A DNA stretch of 64,000 bases from JAAAOZ01 sp964496595. Lineage in GTDB: Bacteria > Chloroflexota > Anaerolineae > B4-G1 > SLSP01. Position numbers and translations under genes: made by a program. This document shows, one piece after another, positions 1 to 8,543 of this stretch. Every line of letters starts with the position of its first letter. Within the stretch, counting starts at the first letter, position 1. The stretch lies in the NCBI GenBank assembly GCA_964496595.1, contig CAZCAI010000006.1, positions 1 to 64,000 on the forward strand. Direction: 5' to 3'. The notes under the pieces are model-generated. The model was not told the DNA's origin and searched no databases. It saw only the letters and a program-made list of their open reading frames with translations.

Positions 1-73
1 TCGTAATAGTGGCCGTGGTTTTAACCGCCGGGCACTCACAGAACTAAACTGATACAGATAGAGGAAATTTCGG

Positions 74-108
74 CAGACCCGAAGGGTTTTTTATACCCTT
101 CGGGTCTG
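74..108. repeat. Perfect hairpin with CCCGAAGGG core
   Basis: Two perfect 13-bp arms (74-86 and 96-108) flank a 9-nt T-rich loop. A related hairpin with the same CCCGAAGG core lies at the 3' end of valS (41785-41817), so this is either a terminator-type hairpin or a member of a dispersed palindrome family. No U-tract follows it on the plus strand, and the gene it would terminate lies outside the window. Confidence 0.55.
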
Positions 109-196
109 AACCATCATAGACACTCTGCATATTGAACCAGGATTATATCACAAGGAAACCTTTTTGATTTTAGCTCATCCACGTTAGGAGTTCATA

Positions 197-3100
197 ATGT
201 CGATACAACGTCAGGATAAGTCCTTTGCAAAAATACCGTTGAGAGTTGTCCTCATCGTACCGTTTGTCATTCAAGTTGTACTGGTGACCGGGCTGGTAGG
301 CTACATCTCGTTTCTAAACGGCCAACGCGCGGTGAATAACGTGGCGCATCAACTCCTAAGCGAGCTAACCCATCGCATTGAGGAGCATCTGTACGATTTT
401 CTGGCTACATCCCACCAGATCAATCACCTCAACGCCAACGCCATTCGTCAGGGGATGCCCGACGCCCGCGATGCCATCGCACTGGAACGCTATTTTTGGG
501 AGCAAATTCAAGTTTGCGATTCGGTGACCAGCATCTACTTTGGCAACCCCCAGGGCGGACTCGCGAATGCCGGACGCGAGGGCGCCGAAGGCTCAATCTA
601 CGTCATCGCCACGGATGAGTTCAAAAGCGGGCCATTCAGAAAATATGCCACGGATAGCGAAGGACATCGCACCGAACTGCTCACAACTGTTCCCGATTTC
701 GATGCGCGGACGCGCGGCTGGTATGCCGAGGCGGTTACCAGAGCGGACGCCGCCTGGAGCGACGTCTATATTTTGTTCACCGGGCAGGATATGGCGATCT
801 CCGCCAGTCGCCCGGTGTACGATGAGCAGGACAATCTGCTGGGCGTGGTCGCGGTTGACATCTTCGCTTCCCACATCAACGACTTCCTGAACAAGCTTCA
901 AATCGGCAAAACCGGCTCGAGTTTTATTATGGAACGCTCTGGATTATTGGTCGCCTCCTCGGCGGACGAAGCGCCGTTCACGGCGCGGGACGATGCCGAG
1001 GCTCAACGGCGGCTCTACGCCAGTGAGAGCGCCATCCCCACCATTCGCGATGCGGCGGACTACCTGACGGAACGATTGGGAGATTATCACGATATCACCG
1101 AGGAGCAGCAATTTGAATTTGAGATCGATGGCCGGCGACACTTCCTCCAGGTCGCGCCGGTGCAAGATGCTTACGGCATCGACTGGTTGGCCGTCGTCGT
1201 AATTCCCGAATCGGATTTTATGGCCCAGATCAAAGCCAACAACCGAACAACGGCGTTCCTGATCGGCATCGCGTTACTCACGGCCATTGCCGTCGGCATC
1301 GTCAGCGCCCGCTGGGTGACCGAACCCATTCTCCGGCTTAACGCCGCTACGCACGCGCTAGCCAGAGGAGAGTGGGAACAGCCGAGCCGCGTGGGATGGG
1401 TCGGAGAGATCGGTGAGTTGGCCCAATCATTCGATCAGATGGCCGCGCAGTTGAAAGCGACATTGGAGGGCCTGGCCTCCGAAATCGCCGAACGCAAGCA
1501 AATAGAAGAAGAGCTGCGCAAGAGCGAGGAGAAATACCGGCTGTTAGTAGAAAATCAAACTGATTTGATCGTCAAGGTCGATACCGAGGGACGATTCCAA
1601 TTCATCAGCCCATCCTATTACAAGCTATTTGGTAAGACCGAGGAAGAACTGTTGGGCCAGAGTTTTATACCCCTGATCCACGAAGAGGATCGCGAGATCA
1701 CGGCACAAGCGATGGAGCAGTTGTATCAACCGCCGTACACGGCTTATATGGAACAACGCGCGCTGACGAAAGATGGCTGGCGGTGGCTGGGATGGATGGA
1801 TACGGCGATGATCGACGAGGCCGGCAATGTGATGTCGATTATCGGCGTGGGCCGGGACATCACCGAGCGCAAGGCCGCAGAGGAAGCGCTGCGAGTGGAG
1901 AAGGAAAAAGCACAACAATACTTCGACATCGCCGGGGTCGCTTTCGTCGTCCTGAATCGAGAGGGGCGCATCACCCGGATGAACAGGCGCGGCTTGGAGT
2001 TACTTGGCTATCAAGCGACGGAAATCACCGGCAAAGACTGGTTCGCGACCTGTCTACCAGAGAAGATCTATCAGGAGATCTACGAGGTCTTCCAACAGCT
2101 TATGGCCGGGAAAGTGAAACTGGTCGAGTACATTGAAAATCCCGTCTGCACCAAAGATGGGGAGGAACGCATCGTGGCCTGGCATAATACCGTTCTCAGG
2201 GACGATAAGGGCCATATTAGCGGCTCCCTCAGTTCAGGAGAGGACATCACCGAGCGCAAGCGCGCGGAAGAGGCGCTACGGGAGAGCGAGCAGAAGTACC
2301 GCACCCTCATCGAGCAATCCAACGACGCTATCTATCTCCTATACGAGGGGCGGTTCGAGATCATCAATCCCCGGTTCACAGAGCTGTTGGGCGTCACGCC
2401 GGAGGAAGCCCGCGCGCCCGACTTCGATTTTCTGAGCCTGGTAGCGCCGCAGAGCCGCCCGATGATCACAGAACGAGAGCGCCGCCTGGCCCAAGGTCAG
2501 CGCCCCGCTCGTAGTTATGAGTTCACCGCGCAGGATAGAGAGGGCAACACATTGGAGGTAGAGGTGTCCGTCGCCTATATGCCGTATCGCGACGGGATAG
2601 CGACTCAGGGCATATTGCGCGATATCACGGAGCGCAAGCGACTCGAAAGGCAATTGCGCCAGCACGAACGTTTAGCTGCCGTGGGGCAATTGGCCGCCGG
2701 CATCGCTCACGATTTTCGCAATCTCCTCTCGACCATTATCCTCTACGCGGGCATAGGGATGCGTGAACCCGGCCTGTCGCCCAAATTGATGCAGAATCTC
2801 AAAACCATCATCGGCGAGTCAAAGAAAGCGGCGGATATGGTGCAGCAGATCCTCGATTTCAGCGGGCGCGCCATGGTCGAAATGCAGCCGTTAGATCTCA
2901 AAGCCCTCACGCAAGAAGTGGCGAACATCCTGCGCCGCACGATCCCAGAGCACATCCATCTCAACTTGAAAACCGGCCCCGATAAGTACATCGTGCATGC
3001 CGACGCCAGTCGCATCCAGCAGGCGCTGATGAATCTGGCGCTGAACGCCCACGACGCGATGCCAGGGGGCGGGGAATTGCGGTTCGAATTGTCCAAGATA

Positions 3101-3787
3101 CAACTCGACCCGGACGACGAGCCGCCGGTCGCCGGGATCACGCCCGGCGCGTGGGTCTGTCTGACCGTCGCGGATACAGGCATGGGGATGTCGGAAACGG
3201 TGCAGGCCCATCTATTCGAGCCGTTCTTCACCACCAAGGAAGTGGGTCAAGGCACCGGCCTGGGTCTGGCGCAGGTATTCGGCATCGTCCGGTACCACGA
3301 GGGCTACATCGATGTGAAGACGGAAGTAGGCCAAGGGACGACCTTCCACATCTACCTGCCCGCATCCGAGGCGCAGGAGAAAGTCAGAGAGTACGAAACC
3401 TCGCTCGTCCCTCAGGGGCAGGGAGAGTTGATTCTCCTGGTGGAGGATAATGAGCGGTTGCGAGAAGCGGGTCAGGATCTGCTGGAACTGCTGGGCTACC
3501 GGACACTGACCGCTAAGAACGGAGAGGAGGCGCTGGACGTCTATGAAACGAATAGCGAGATCGCCCTGGTCATCACGGACATCGTTATGCCCAAGGTAGG
3601 CGGCAAGGAGTTGGCGCAGAGACTACGAAGCGCCAATCCACACATGAAAGCGTTGGCCATCACCGGCTATGTGGAAGAAGAGGTCGCGGAGGAGTTAAAG
3701 ACGGCGGGCTTCCAGGACGTGATTCACAAGCCCTTCGCGCCAGACACCCTGGCGCGCATAATCCGCCGCGTGCTGGATGCGACATGA
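197..3787 (+). CDS. Hybrid sensor histidine kinase (Cache-HAMP-PAS3-HisKA-HATPase-REC)
   Basis: A 1196-residue membrane-bound hybrid kinase that should sense an extracytoplasmic ligand and phosphorylate its own receiver. A first transmembrane helix (about 15-38) is followed by a large extracytoplasmic Cache-like sensor (about 40-345) and a second helix (about 350-372). Then come HAMP, three PAS/PAC modules (about 445-565, 575-690, 700-815; each PAC ends in a DITERK-like motif), HisKA with AGIAHDFRN (phospho-His about 838), an HATPase with N box ([10 protein letters not shown]), G1 (DTGMGM) and G2 (GTGLGL), and a C-terminal receiver with phospho-Asp about 1128 (ITDIVMP) and Lys about 1178 (HKPF). 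The start follows a GGAG at 187-190. No output-domain gene lies beside it, so phosphotransfer to a distant partner is likely. The ligand is unknown. It converges on the next gene. Confidence 0.93.
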   Translation: MSIQRQDKSFAKIPLRVVLIVPFVIQVVLVTGLVGYISFLNGQRAVNNVAHQLLSELTHRIEEHLYDFLATSHQINHLNANAIRQGMPDARDAIALERYFWEQIQVCDSVTSIYFGNPQGGLANAGREGAEGSIYVIATDEFKSGPFRKYATDSEGHRTELLTTVPDFDARTRGWYAEAVTRADAAWSDVYILFTGQDMAISASRPVYDEQDNLLGVVAVDIFASHINDFLNKLQIGKTGSSFIMERSGLLVASSADEAPFTARDDAEAQRRLYASESAIPTIRDAADYLTERLGDYHDITEEQQFEFEIDGRRHFLQVAPVQDAYGIDWLAVVVIPESDFMAQIKANNRTTAFLIGIALLTAIAVGIVSARWVTEPILRLNAATHALARGEWEQPSRVGWVGEIGELAQSFDQMAAQLKATLEGLASEIAERKQIEEELRKSEEKYRLLVENQTDLIVKVDTEGRFQFISPSYYKLFGKTEEELLGQSFIPLIHEEDREITAQAMEQLYQPPYTAYMEQRALTKDGWRWLGWMDTAMIDEAGNVMSIIGVGRDITERKAAEEALRVEKEKAQQYFDIAGVAFVVLNREGRITRMNRRGLELLGYQATEITGKDWFATCLPEKIYQEIYEVFQQLMAGKVKLVEYIENPVCTKDGEERIVAWHNTVLRDDKGHISGSLSSGEDITERKRAEEALRESEQKYRTLIEQSNDAIYLLYEGRFEIINPRFTELLGVTPEEARAPDFDFLSLVAPQSRPMITERERRLAQGQRPARSYEFTAQDREGNTLEVEVSVAYMPYRDGIATQGILRDITERKRLERQLRQHERLAAVGQLAAGIAHDFRNLLSTIILYAGIGMREPGLSPKLMQNLKTIIGESKKAADMVQQILDFSGRAMVEMQPLDLKALTQEVANILRRTIPEHIHLNLKTGPDKYIVHADASRIQQALMNLALNAHDAMPGGGELRFELSKIQLDPDDEPPVAGITPGAWVCLTVADTGMGMSETVQAHLFEPFFTTKEVGQGTGLGLAQVFGIVRYHEGYIDVKTEVGQGTTFHIYLPASEAQEKVREYETSLVPQGQGELILLVEDNERLREAGQDLLELLGYRTLTAKNGEEALDVYETNSEIALVITDIVMPKVGGKELAQRLRSANPHMKALAITGYVEEEVAEELKTAGFQDVIHKPFAPDTLARIIRRVLDAT

Positions 3788-3793
3788 GATAAC

Positions 3794-3887
3794 CCTTGCG
3801 AAGGTTGCGACGAACATCTTTCACAGGTCTGTTTCCGAAAGATCGAGAGACTTTTGATTTGAAATAAGTTCCGCAACCTTCGCAAGG
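3794..3887. repeat. CCTTGCGAAGGTT inverted-repeat unit, copy 1
   Basis: Perfect 16-bp arms (3794-3809 and 3872-3887) enclose a 62-nt AT-rich centre. It lies between two convergent genes and could act as a bidirectional transcription barrier. Related units occur at 5819-5925, 13521-13615, 36411-36705 and 55497-55598, so it is a dispersed element and not a one-off terminator. Confidence 0.8.
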
Positions 3888-3899
3888 ATAAAGAAAGAG

Positions 3900-4388
3900 C
3901 TACTTCACGACCGGCAGGTAGAGATCCAGCACCATCTCCTCGAAGGGCGTGCCCGGCGGCGTGATCGCCTCCTCCAGGCATTGCCGATGCTGCGCGATCT
4001 CGTAAGCACTATCCTCGCCCCAGATCACCAACTGGCGCCATTTCTCTCCGATATCGGGGAGCGTGCAGCGCGTCACGGCGTACAGCCCGCCCGCCAGCGT
4101 TTTAAACTCGATCTCGTCCGTCGATGTCACATCCTCCTCTGAGAACCATTCCGGCAGCGTCATCCACTGCTCGTAGCCGTAATTCGGGCTGCCGGGCGAG
4201 GGCGACGGGTTGTTGAAACCGAAGAATCGTACCGCATCGAGATCCTCCAACAACCCCGCGTCGCGCGCCCAGCTCAGGATCTTCTCCCACGCCAAATCCT
4301 CCGGCTGTTCCCCAAACCCGATCGCGCTCGCGACGCGCATCTGGGGCAACGCCACCATCCTGACATCCAACATCTTGTGCTCGTTCAT
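3900..4388 (-). CDS. GyrI-like small-molecule-binding (AraC effector-binding type) protein
   Basis: A 162-residue stand-alone effector-binding domain of the GyrI/AraC_E_bind superfamily, judged from its length and the pattern VALPQMRVASAIGFG ... EWFSEEDV ... GLYAVTRC near residues 12-115. Family members bind hydrophobic or cationic small molecules or act as sequestering partners. No DNA-binding domain is present. The start chosen (4388) has AAGGAG seven bases upstream; an in-frame ATG at 4433 lacks this. The gene is divergent from the WYL regulator at 4610, a pairing that suggests the regulator controls it. The ligand cannot be told from sequence. Confidence 0.75.
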   Translation of the reverse strand: MNEHKMLDVRMVALPQMRVASAIGFGEQPEDLAWEKILSWARDAGLLEDLDAVRFFGFNNPSPSPGSPNYGYEQWMTLPEWFSEEDVTSTDEIEFKTLAGGLYAVTRCTLPDIGEKWRQLVIWGEDSAYEIAQHRQCLEEAITPPGTPFEEMVLDLYLPVVK

Positions 4389-4470
4389 ACTGTTATCTCC
4401 TTGTAGTTTTGATTTTCTCTGCTCCACAACCATCTCCAGGTGATCACCATAATGATTCTACCGCACCCTT

Positions 4471-4489
4471 CCTGACATCTATTGTCAGG
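4471..4489. promoter_or_regulatory. Candidate operator for the WYL regulator
   Basis: The perfect palindrome CCTGACA-(5 nt)-TGTCAGG lies in the divergent intergenic region between the GyrI-like gene and the WYL regulator. It is followed by two tandem copies of TCTGGTATCA at 4494-4513. Position and symmetry suit binding of a dimeric HTH regulator controlling both directions. The role is inferred from placement. Confidence 0.55.
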
Positions 4490-4609
4490 ATTTTCTGGTA
4501 TCATCTGGTATCATGGAGAAATCGACCATCGGTGGCTCGGAGGGAACGCCGGCCACAGCGCGGATCGCTTGTTTATCTGCTCAATCCGCTGACTGACAAG
4601 GAGGAATCC

Positions 4610-5647
4610 ATGCGAGCGGATCGCTTATTAACTTTGCTGATGCTCTTGCAAGCGCGGGGCAAGATGACGGCACAGGAACTGGCGACGGAATTGGAGGTCT
4701 CCGTCCGCACCATCTACCGCGATGTCGAGGCGCTGAGCTTCGCCGGCGTGCCGATCTACACCGAGCGCGGGCCGGGCGGCGGCTGCGCGCTGCTCGATCA
4801 CTATCGCACCACGCTCACCGGCCTCACTGAGGCGGAGATTCAGGCGCTCTTCATGCTCAGCATCCCCGCGCCGCTGACCGAGCTAGGCGTCGGGAAGGCG
4901 CTCCGGGGCGCAATGCTCAAGCTCTCCGCAGCCCTGCCGGAGACCCGCCGCGCCGAGGAGGCCCGCGCGCGCCAGCGTTTCCATCTGGATGCGACCGACT
5001 GGGCGCAGGCGGATCAGGCAGAGGCGCCCTCGCCGCATCTCACCACACTCTATCAAGCCATCTGGCGCGACCGCGCGGTGGAGATCACCCACCGGCTGCC
5101 CTTCGATGCGCTGGCGCAACACGTTGTGGCGCCCTACGGCCTGGTCGCGAAGATGAATGTCTGGTATCTGATCGCCGCCCGGGAGAAAGAGTTAGAAGAG
5201 ATAGAGGAAGCAAAAGCGCCGCCCGACGTGCATGTCTATCGCGTCTCGCAGATTCAGCGCGCGCGGATGCTGGACGCGTCGATCTCGCGTCCGCCGGACT
5301 TCGACCTGACAGCGTTCTGGGAAACGTGGTGCGCGGCCCGCAAATCCGACCGGGCGACCTACATCGTGCGCGCGCGTGTCGCACCGGATCTACTGCCCCA
5401 CCTGCCCTACCACTTTGGCGAGGCAATCCGCGCGACCATCGCCGCCGCCGGCCCACCCGATGCGGAGGGCTGGCTCACCTTGAACCTGCCCTTCGAGAAC
5501 TTCCAAGCCGCACGCACGCGCCTCCTGAGCTTCGGTGGCGCCGTCGAGGCGCTCGCGCCCCATCCCCTCCGCTATAGCATCCAGGACTTCGCCGCGCAGA
5601 TCGTTGGGATCTATGAGGGCGGAGAAAAAGAAGACCCGGATCTCTAA
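4610..5647 (+). CDS. HTH + WYL-domain transcriptional regulator (YafY/DeoR-type)
   Basis: A 345-residue regulator. The N-terminal winged HTH (about 1-60, MRADRLLTLLMLLQARGKMT ... VSVRTIYRDVEAL) is the DeoR/HTH_11 type. A WYL ligand-binding domain follows, with APYGLVAKMNVWYLIAARE at about 175-195, and a C-terminal WCX-like domain (about 250-330). An upstream in-frame ATG at 4409 would add 67 residues that look non-coding; the ATG at 4610 has a clear GGAGGAAT ribosome-binding site. WYL proteins usually respond to nucleic-acid or small ligands and act as activators or repressors. The divergent GyrI-like gene and the palindrome between them are the likely targets. Confidence 0.88.
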   Translation: MRADRLLTLLMLLQARGKMTAQELATELEVSVRTIYRDVEALSFAGVPIYTERGPGGGCALLDHYRTTLTGLTEAEIQALFMLSIPAPLTELGVGKALRGAMLKLSAALPETRRAEEARARQRFHLDATDWAQADQAEAPSPHLTTLYQAIWRDRAVEITHRLPFDALAQHVVAPYGLVAKMNVWYLIAAREKELEEIEEAKAPPDVHVYRVSQIQRARMLDASISRPPDFDLTAFWETWCAARKSDRATYIVRARVAPDLLPHLPYHFGEAIRATIAAAGPPDAEGWLTLNLPFENFQAARTRLLSFGGAVEALAPHPLRYSIQDFAAQIVGIYEGGEKEDPDL

Positions 5648-5940
5648 GTTAGAATGTATTTGAAAATTCGTTACTGTCACAAAGTCTTCGCCACTTGGCC
5701 CCCTGGCTCCGAGGGGATTGTCAAATCCCCGTCTAACCGCCGGATTTAGCAATCCGGCGAGACCCTGGCACGACATGGCGAATACTTTGAGACACAAGCA
5801 AAATTCAAGTCGGGAACCCTTGCGAAGGTTCACAGGGACCTTGGGAACAGATTGACCGGCTCGTGGCGCCTGGTACAAGCTATTTCAGGTCATTTGCGCA
5901 ACCTTCGCAAGGTTAGAACTAATTTTCAAATAGCCTCTTA
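5647..5940. repeat. Composite MITE-like element, copy A
   Basis: About 290 bp bounded by related terminal inverted repeats (TATTTGAAAATT at 5657-5668, AATTTTCAAATA at 5921-5932; the similarity continues outward to a TAAGA/TCTTA end). Inside lie a 129-bp module (5671-5799) and a CCTTGCGAAGGTT inverted-repeat unit (about 5819-5925). A shorter inverted copy lacking the 129-bp module is at 13490-13645. No ORF is convincing, so this is a non-autonomous element. Confidence 0.75.
5671..5799 (+). repeat. 129-bp structured module, copy 1
   Basis: This unit starts TTACTGTCACAAAGTC and ends TTTGAGACACAAGC. It recurs with a few substitutions and exactly the same length at 36510-36638 and 56210-56338, always in this orientation. 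It folds into two strong hairpins (GGGGATT/AATCCCC and CGCCGGATT/AATCCGGCG) enclosed by a long outer stem (CAAAGTCTTCGCCAC with ATGGCGAATACTTTG). It is either a mobile cassette or a structured RNA. Confidence 0.8.
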
Positions 5941-6017
5941 GTTTTGCACTCTCTCAACGTTATCACCCAAAAACCAACAAGAGCCATAGATATTATAGGA
6001 CAGGGCGATGCGAGACA

Positions 6018-6045
6018 TTGACATACAGGCTACTTCTACTATAAT
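6018..6045 (+). promoter_or_regulatory. Sigma70-type promoter of the ArsR operon
   Basis: TTGACA (6018-6023) and TATAAT (6040-6045) are both consensus, with a 16-bp spacer. They lie 41 bp upstream of the arsR start and immediately before an inverted repeat that would block initiation when bound. Confidence 0.85.
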
Positions 6046-6052
6046 TCATTTT

Positions 6053-6070
6053 AGTATTAGCTTAAATACT
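6053..6070. promoter_or_regulatory. Candidate ArsR operator
   Basis: The inverted repeat AGTATT-(6 nt)-AATACT sits just downstream of the -10 box and before the arsR ribosome-binding site. ArsR/SmtB repressors typically bind AT-rich imperfect inverted repeats in this position, so autoregulation is likely. The binding assignment is inference. Confidence 0.6.
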
Positions 6071-6085
6071 TAGGGGGAAGCTTCA

Positions 6086-6439
6086 ATGGACAAGACATTT
6101 CGGGGCCTATCTCGTTTCTTCAAAGCCTTGGGAGACGAAACCCGGCTCCAATTGGTCGCTCTGCTGACCCAACAGGAGCCGGGGCAAGCGATGTGCGTCG
6201 GGCGACTGGCCCGCGAGCTGGGCGTGACGGATTCGGCCGTCTCGCAGCATCTGCGCGTGCTCAAAGACCTGGGCCTGGTGCACGCCGAGCGGCGGAGATA
6301 TCGCCTCCACTACTTTCTCGATGCGGAGCGCCTGGCCGCTTACCAGAATCTGGTGCGCGAGAGGCTTGGCTCGGAATTTGTCGTCTGTGAAGAAAATTCC
6401 AATCTAACAAAAGGAGGTGAGAATAATGTGCTGTCATGA
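6086..6439 (+). CDS. ArsR/SmtB-family transcriptional repressor
   Basis: A 117-residue winged-helix repressor. Visible are the FKALGDETRLQLVALL opening helix, Cys37 in the MCVGRLA segment (the position of the ELCVCDL metal site of ArsR, though only one Cys is kept), and the recognition helix TDSAVSQHLRVLKDLGLV. A second Cys (101) lies near the C terminus, so the inducer could be a metal(loid) or thiol-reactive species, but a classical two- or three-Cys arsenite site is not evident. It is the first gene of a seven-gene operon with a consensus promoter and likely autoregulatory operator. Its last codons overlap the next small gene by 14 nt, suggesting translational coupling. Confidence 0.9.
   Translation: MDKTFRGLSRFFKALGDETRLQLVALLTQQEPGQAMCVGRLARELGVTDSAVSQHLRVLKDLGLVHAERRRYRLHYFLDAERLAAYQNLVRERLGSEFVVCEENSNLTKGGENNVLS
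6411..6420 (+). promoter_or_regulatory. Perfect Shine-Dalgarno for the Cys-rich peptide
   Basis: AAGGAGGTGA is fully complementary over ten bases to the 16S rRNA 3' end and lies five bases before the ATG at 6426. It is inside the arsR coding sequence. Its strength implies high-level translation of the small downstream ORF and fixes that ORF's start. Confidence 0.8.
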
Positions 6440-6569
6440 TGCAAAGTCGGAATGCTGCCATCCTGAAAAGAAGCGCGATCCACAGGAATGCACGCCGGAG
6501 CAGATCGAGGCGTGCCACGGCGAAGCAGCAGAACATCCGTGCGAGACTGAAACCGAAGCATCCAAGTAA
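6426..6569 (+). CDS. 47-residue Cys/His-rich mini-protein
   Basis: A small ORF beginning MCCHDAKSECCHPEKK. It carries seven Cys (2, 3, 10, 11, 22, 30, 39) and four His (4, 12, 31, 37), arranged as two CCH clusters followed by spaced Cys (QEC, EACH, HPC). The remainder is acidic and hydrophilic with no signal peptide, so a soluble cytoplasmic metal- or metalloid-binding peptide is the natural reading (metallothionein-like in composition only). It overlaps the end of arsR by 14 nt and has a perfect ribosome-binding site. It precedes two ABC exporter genes, so it may sequester or deliver the inducing metal, or act as a sensor partner. I do not recognise a characterised family. A competing ORF at 6436-6624 in another frame lacks a ribosome-binding site. 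Confidence 0.8.
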   Translation: MCCHDAKSECCHPEKKRDPQECTPEQIEACHGEAAEHPCETETEASK

Positions 6570-6575
6570 TACCGA

Positions 6576-6620
6576 AACGGGACAATCAGCAGACCGACCA
6601 ACCTGGCTGGTTGTCCCGTT
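6576..6620 (+). promoter_or_regulatory. Intercistronic hairpin before the ABC exporter genes
   Basis: Perfect 10-bp arms AACGGGACAA (6576-6585) and TTGTCCCGTT (6611-6620) with a 25-nt loop end four bases before the ATG of the first ABC gene. It has no T-run, so it is better explained as an mRNA-processing or translation-control structure than as a terminator. It could set different expression for the peptide and the transporters. Confidence 0.55.
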
Positions 6621-6623
6621 CTG

Positions 6624-8543
6624 ATGGGAGACATCGTGCAAAAATCCAAGGATAACCGACCATCCGGTCCCCAATCGAATCCAAGTGTCCAAGGCAAGCC
6701 GAAGGGCGGCGGCCAGCCCGGCCCCTCCGGCCCGGTCTGGCCCATCCTCCGCCGCCTGCTGCAGAGGATGCGGCCCCACGCGCTGATCCTCACCGGCGTC
6801 CTCCTCGCCGCGCTGACGACCACAGCCGCCGAGCTGGCCCCGCCGTGGATCATTCGCATCGCAGTCGACCGCTTCATCCTCGAAGGACAGCCCCGCCAGG
6901 CCTGGTGGGCCGCCGGCGGGCTGCTGGCCCTCTCCCTCGTCCAGGGCGGCGTCGATTTTCTCCGCCTCTACCTCAACGCCTACACCGGCCAGCGCATCGT
7001 CTTCGACCTGCGCAACGCCGTCTTCGAGCACCTCAGTTGCCTCTCCTTCTCCTTCTACGACCGGGCGCGCACCGGCGACCTGATGTCCCGCGTCACCGCC
7101 GACATCGACGTCCTCAACAACTTTTTCGGGCGGGCGGCGGTGATCGTGCTGACCAACGTCCTCACCCTGACCGGCATCCTGATCGTGCTATTGATCTGGG
7201 ACTGGCGGCTGGCCCTGATCTACCTGGGCCTGCTGCCCCTGGTCGTCCTGGGGATGTGGGCCTACGCCCGCCGCGTGCGCCCGGCGTGGCGCCGCGTCCA
7301 GCGCCAGATGGCGACGTTGACGGGCACGCTGCAGGAGAGCCTGGCGGGCATCCTGGTGGTCAAGCTCTTCGGGCGCGAGCCGTTCGAACAGCGCCGGGTG
7401 AACCGCCAGAGCGAACGGGTGCTCCAGGCCAACATCGAGACCGGCCGCATCGCCGCGCTCTGGATGCCCTACGCCAGCGTCGTCATGGGCGTGGGGACGG
7501 CGCTGGTCCTCTGGTTCGGCGGGCGGAACGTGATCGCCGAGGTGATCTCCCTGGGCGACCTCGTCGGTTTCGTCACCTACATCCAGATGCTGCTGCGCCC
7601 CATCCGCCAGACCGGGATGATGCTCAACGTCGTGATGCAATCCCTGGCCGCCGCCGAGCGGGTCTTCGAGGTGCTGGATACGGAGCCGGATGTGCAGAAT
7701 GCCCCCGACGCCTATCCTTTACCTTCGATCAAGGGGCGCGTGCGCTTCGAGGGGGTGAGCTTCACCTACCAGGCGGGATCTGACGACCACGTCCTGCGCG
7801 ACATCAGCCTGGAGGCCGCGCCGGGGGAGATGGTCGCCCTGGTGGGACCGTCCGGCGCGGGCAAGTCGACGCTGGTTCACCTCCTCCCCCGCTTCTACGA
7901 CGTCCAGGCGGGCCGCATCACCATCGACGGCCACGACATCACCCAGGTGACCGTCCGGAGCTTGCGCGACGCCATCGGCATCGCCCTGCAATCGATCTTC
8001 CTCTTCGACGCCTCCATCGGCGAGAACATCGCCTACGGCAACCCCCACGCCACCCAGCGGGAGATCGAGTGGGCCGCCCGCGTGGTGCAGATGGACGACT
8101 TCATCGCATCGCTGCCGCTGGGCTACGGCACGCCGGTGGGCGAGCGAGGCGTGCGCCTCTCCGGCGGACAACAGCAGCGCATCGCCCTGGCCCGCGTGCT
8201 CCTCACCGACCCGCGCATCCTGATCTTAGACGAACCGACCTCCAGCGTCGACGCCGACACCGAGCGGCGCATGCAGCAGGCGCTGGCCGAGGTGCGCGCC
8301 GGGCGGACGACGTTCGTCATCGCCCATCGGCTGTGGACCGTGCAGCAGGCCGACCAGATCCTCGTCCTGCGCGGCGGGCGAGTCGTCGAGCGGGCGCATT
8401 CCACCCCAGAGCAATCAGCCCACGAGGCGCTCCTGGCAGCGGGCGGATTCTACAACGACGTCTACGCCCTCCAAGTCCAGGCCGAGACGATGGCGCCAGC
8501 AGCAGAAGAAGAAGAAGAAGAAGAAGAAGGAGGCTCCCAATGA
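6624..8543 (+). CDS. ABC exporter half-transporter 1 (TMD-NBD, MsbA/BmrA-like)
   Basis: A 639-residue type IV ABC exporter with six predicted transmembrane helices (about 50-360) fused to a nucleotide-binding domain. Walker A GPSGAGKST lies near 409, the Q loop reads IALQSIFLF, the signature LSGGQQQR is near 512, Walker B is ILILDEPTSS with catalytic Glu, and the H loop is IAHRL. The protein ends in eight Glu codons (GAA repeat, 8505-8528). The annotated ATG (6624) has no ribosome-binding site; GTG at 6636 follows GGGAG and may be the true start. It overlaps the next gene (ATGA), so the two halves probably form a heterodimer. The substrate is unknown; the ArsR/Cys-rich context favours a metal, thiol conjugate or drug. 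Confidence 0.92.
   Translation: MGDIVQKSKDNRPSGPQSNPSVQGKPKGGGQPGPSGPVWPILRRLLQRMRPHALILTGVLLAALTTTAAELAPPWIIRIAVDRFILEGQPRQAWWAAGGLLALSLVQGGVDFLRLYLNAYTGQRIVFDLRNAVFEHLSCLSFSFYDRARTGDLMSRVTADIDVLNNFFGRAAVIVLTNVLTLTGILIVLLIWDWRLALIYLGLLPLVVLGMWAYARRVRPAWRRVQRQMATLTGTLQESLAGILVVKLFGREPFEQRRVNRQSERVLQANIETGRIAALWMPYASVVMGVGTALVLWFGGRNVIAEVISLGDLVGFVTYIQMLLRPIRQTGMMLNVVMQSLAAAERVFEVLDTEPDVQNAPDAYPLPSIKGRVRFEGVSFTYQAGSDDHVLRDISLEAAPGEMVALVGPSGAGKSTLVHLLPRFYDVQAGRITIDGHDITQVTVRSLRDAIGIALQSIFLFDASIGENIAYGNPHATQREIEWAARVVQMDDFIASLPLGYGTPVGERGVRLSGGQQQRIALARVLLTDPRILILDEPTSSVDADTERRMQQALAEVRAGRTTFVIAHRLWTVQQADQILVLRGGRVVERAHSTPEQSAHEALLAAGGFYNDVYALQVQAETMAPAAEEEEEEEEGGSQ
8505..8528 (+). repeat. (GAA)8 microsatellite at the gene end
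   Basis: Eight GAA triplets encode a poly-Glu tail of the first ABC half. They run into AAGGAGG, which serves as the ribosome-binding site of the next gene. Slippage by whole triplets would change tail length without a frameshift. Confidence 0.8.

Noticed and set aside
5390..5878. A peptide shared by two minus-strand frames through the 129-bp module (also 36280-36951)
   Set aside because: The same frame is open in all three module copies, but substitutions include about as many amino-acid changes as silent ones, and the module's stems explain the conservation better. No ribosome-binding site is tied to it.
6436..6624. A 62-codon frame overlapping the Cys-rich ORF
   Set aside because: It has no ribosome-binding site and a basic low-complexity product. 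The overlapping 6426-6569 frame has a perfect site and patterned Cys/His.
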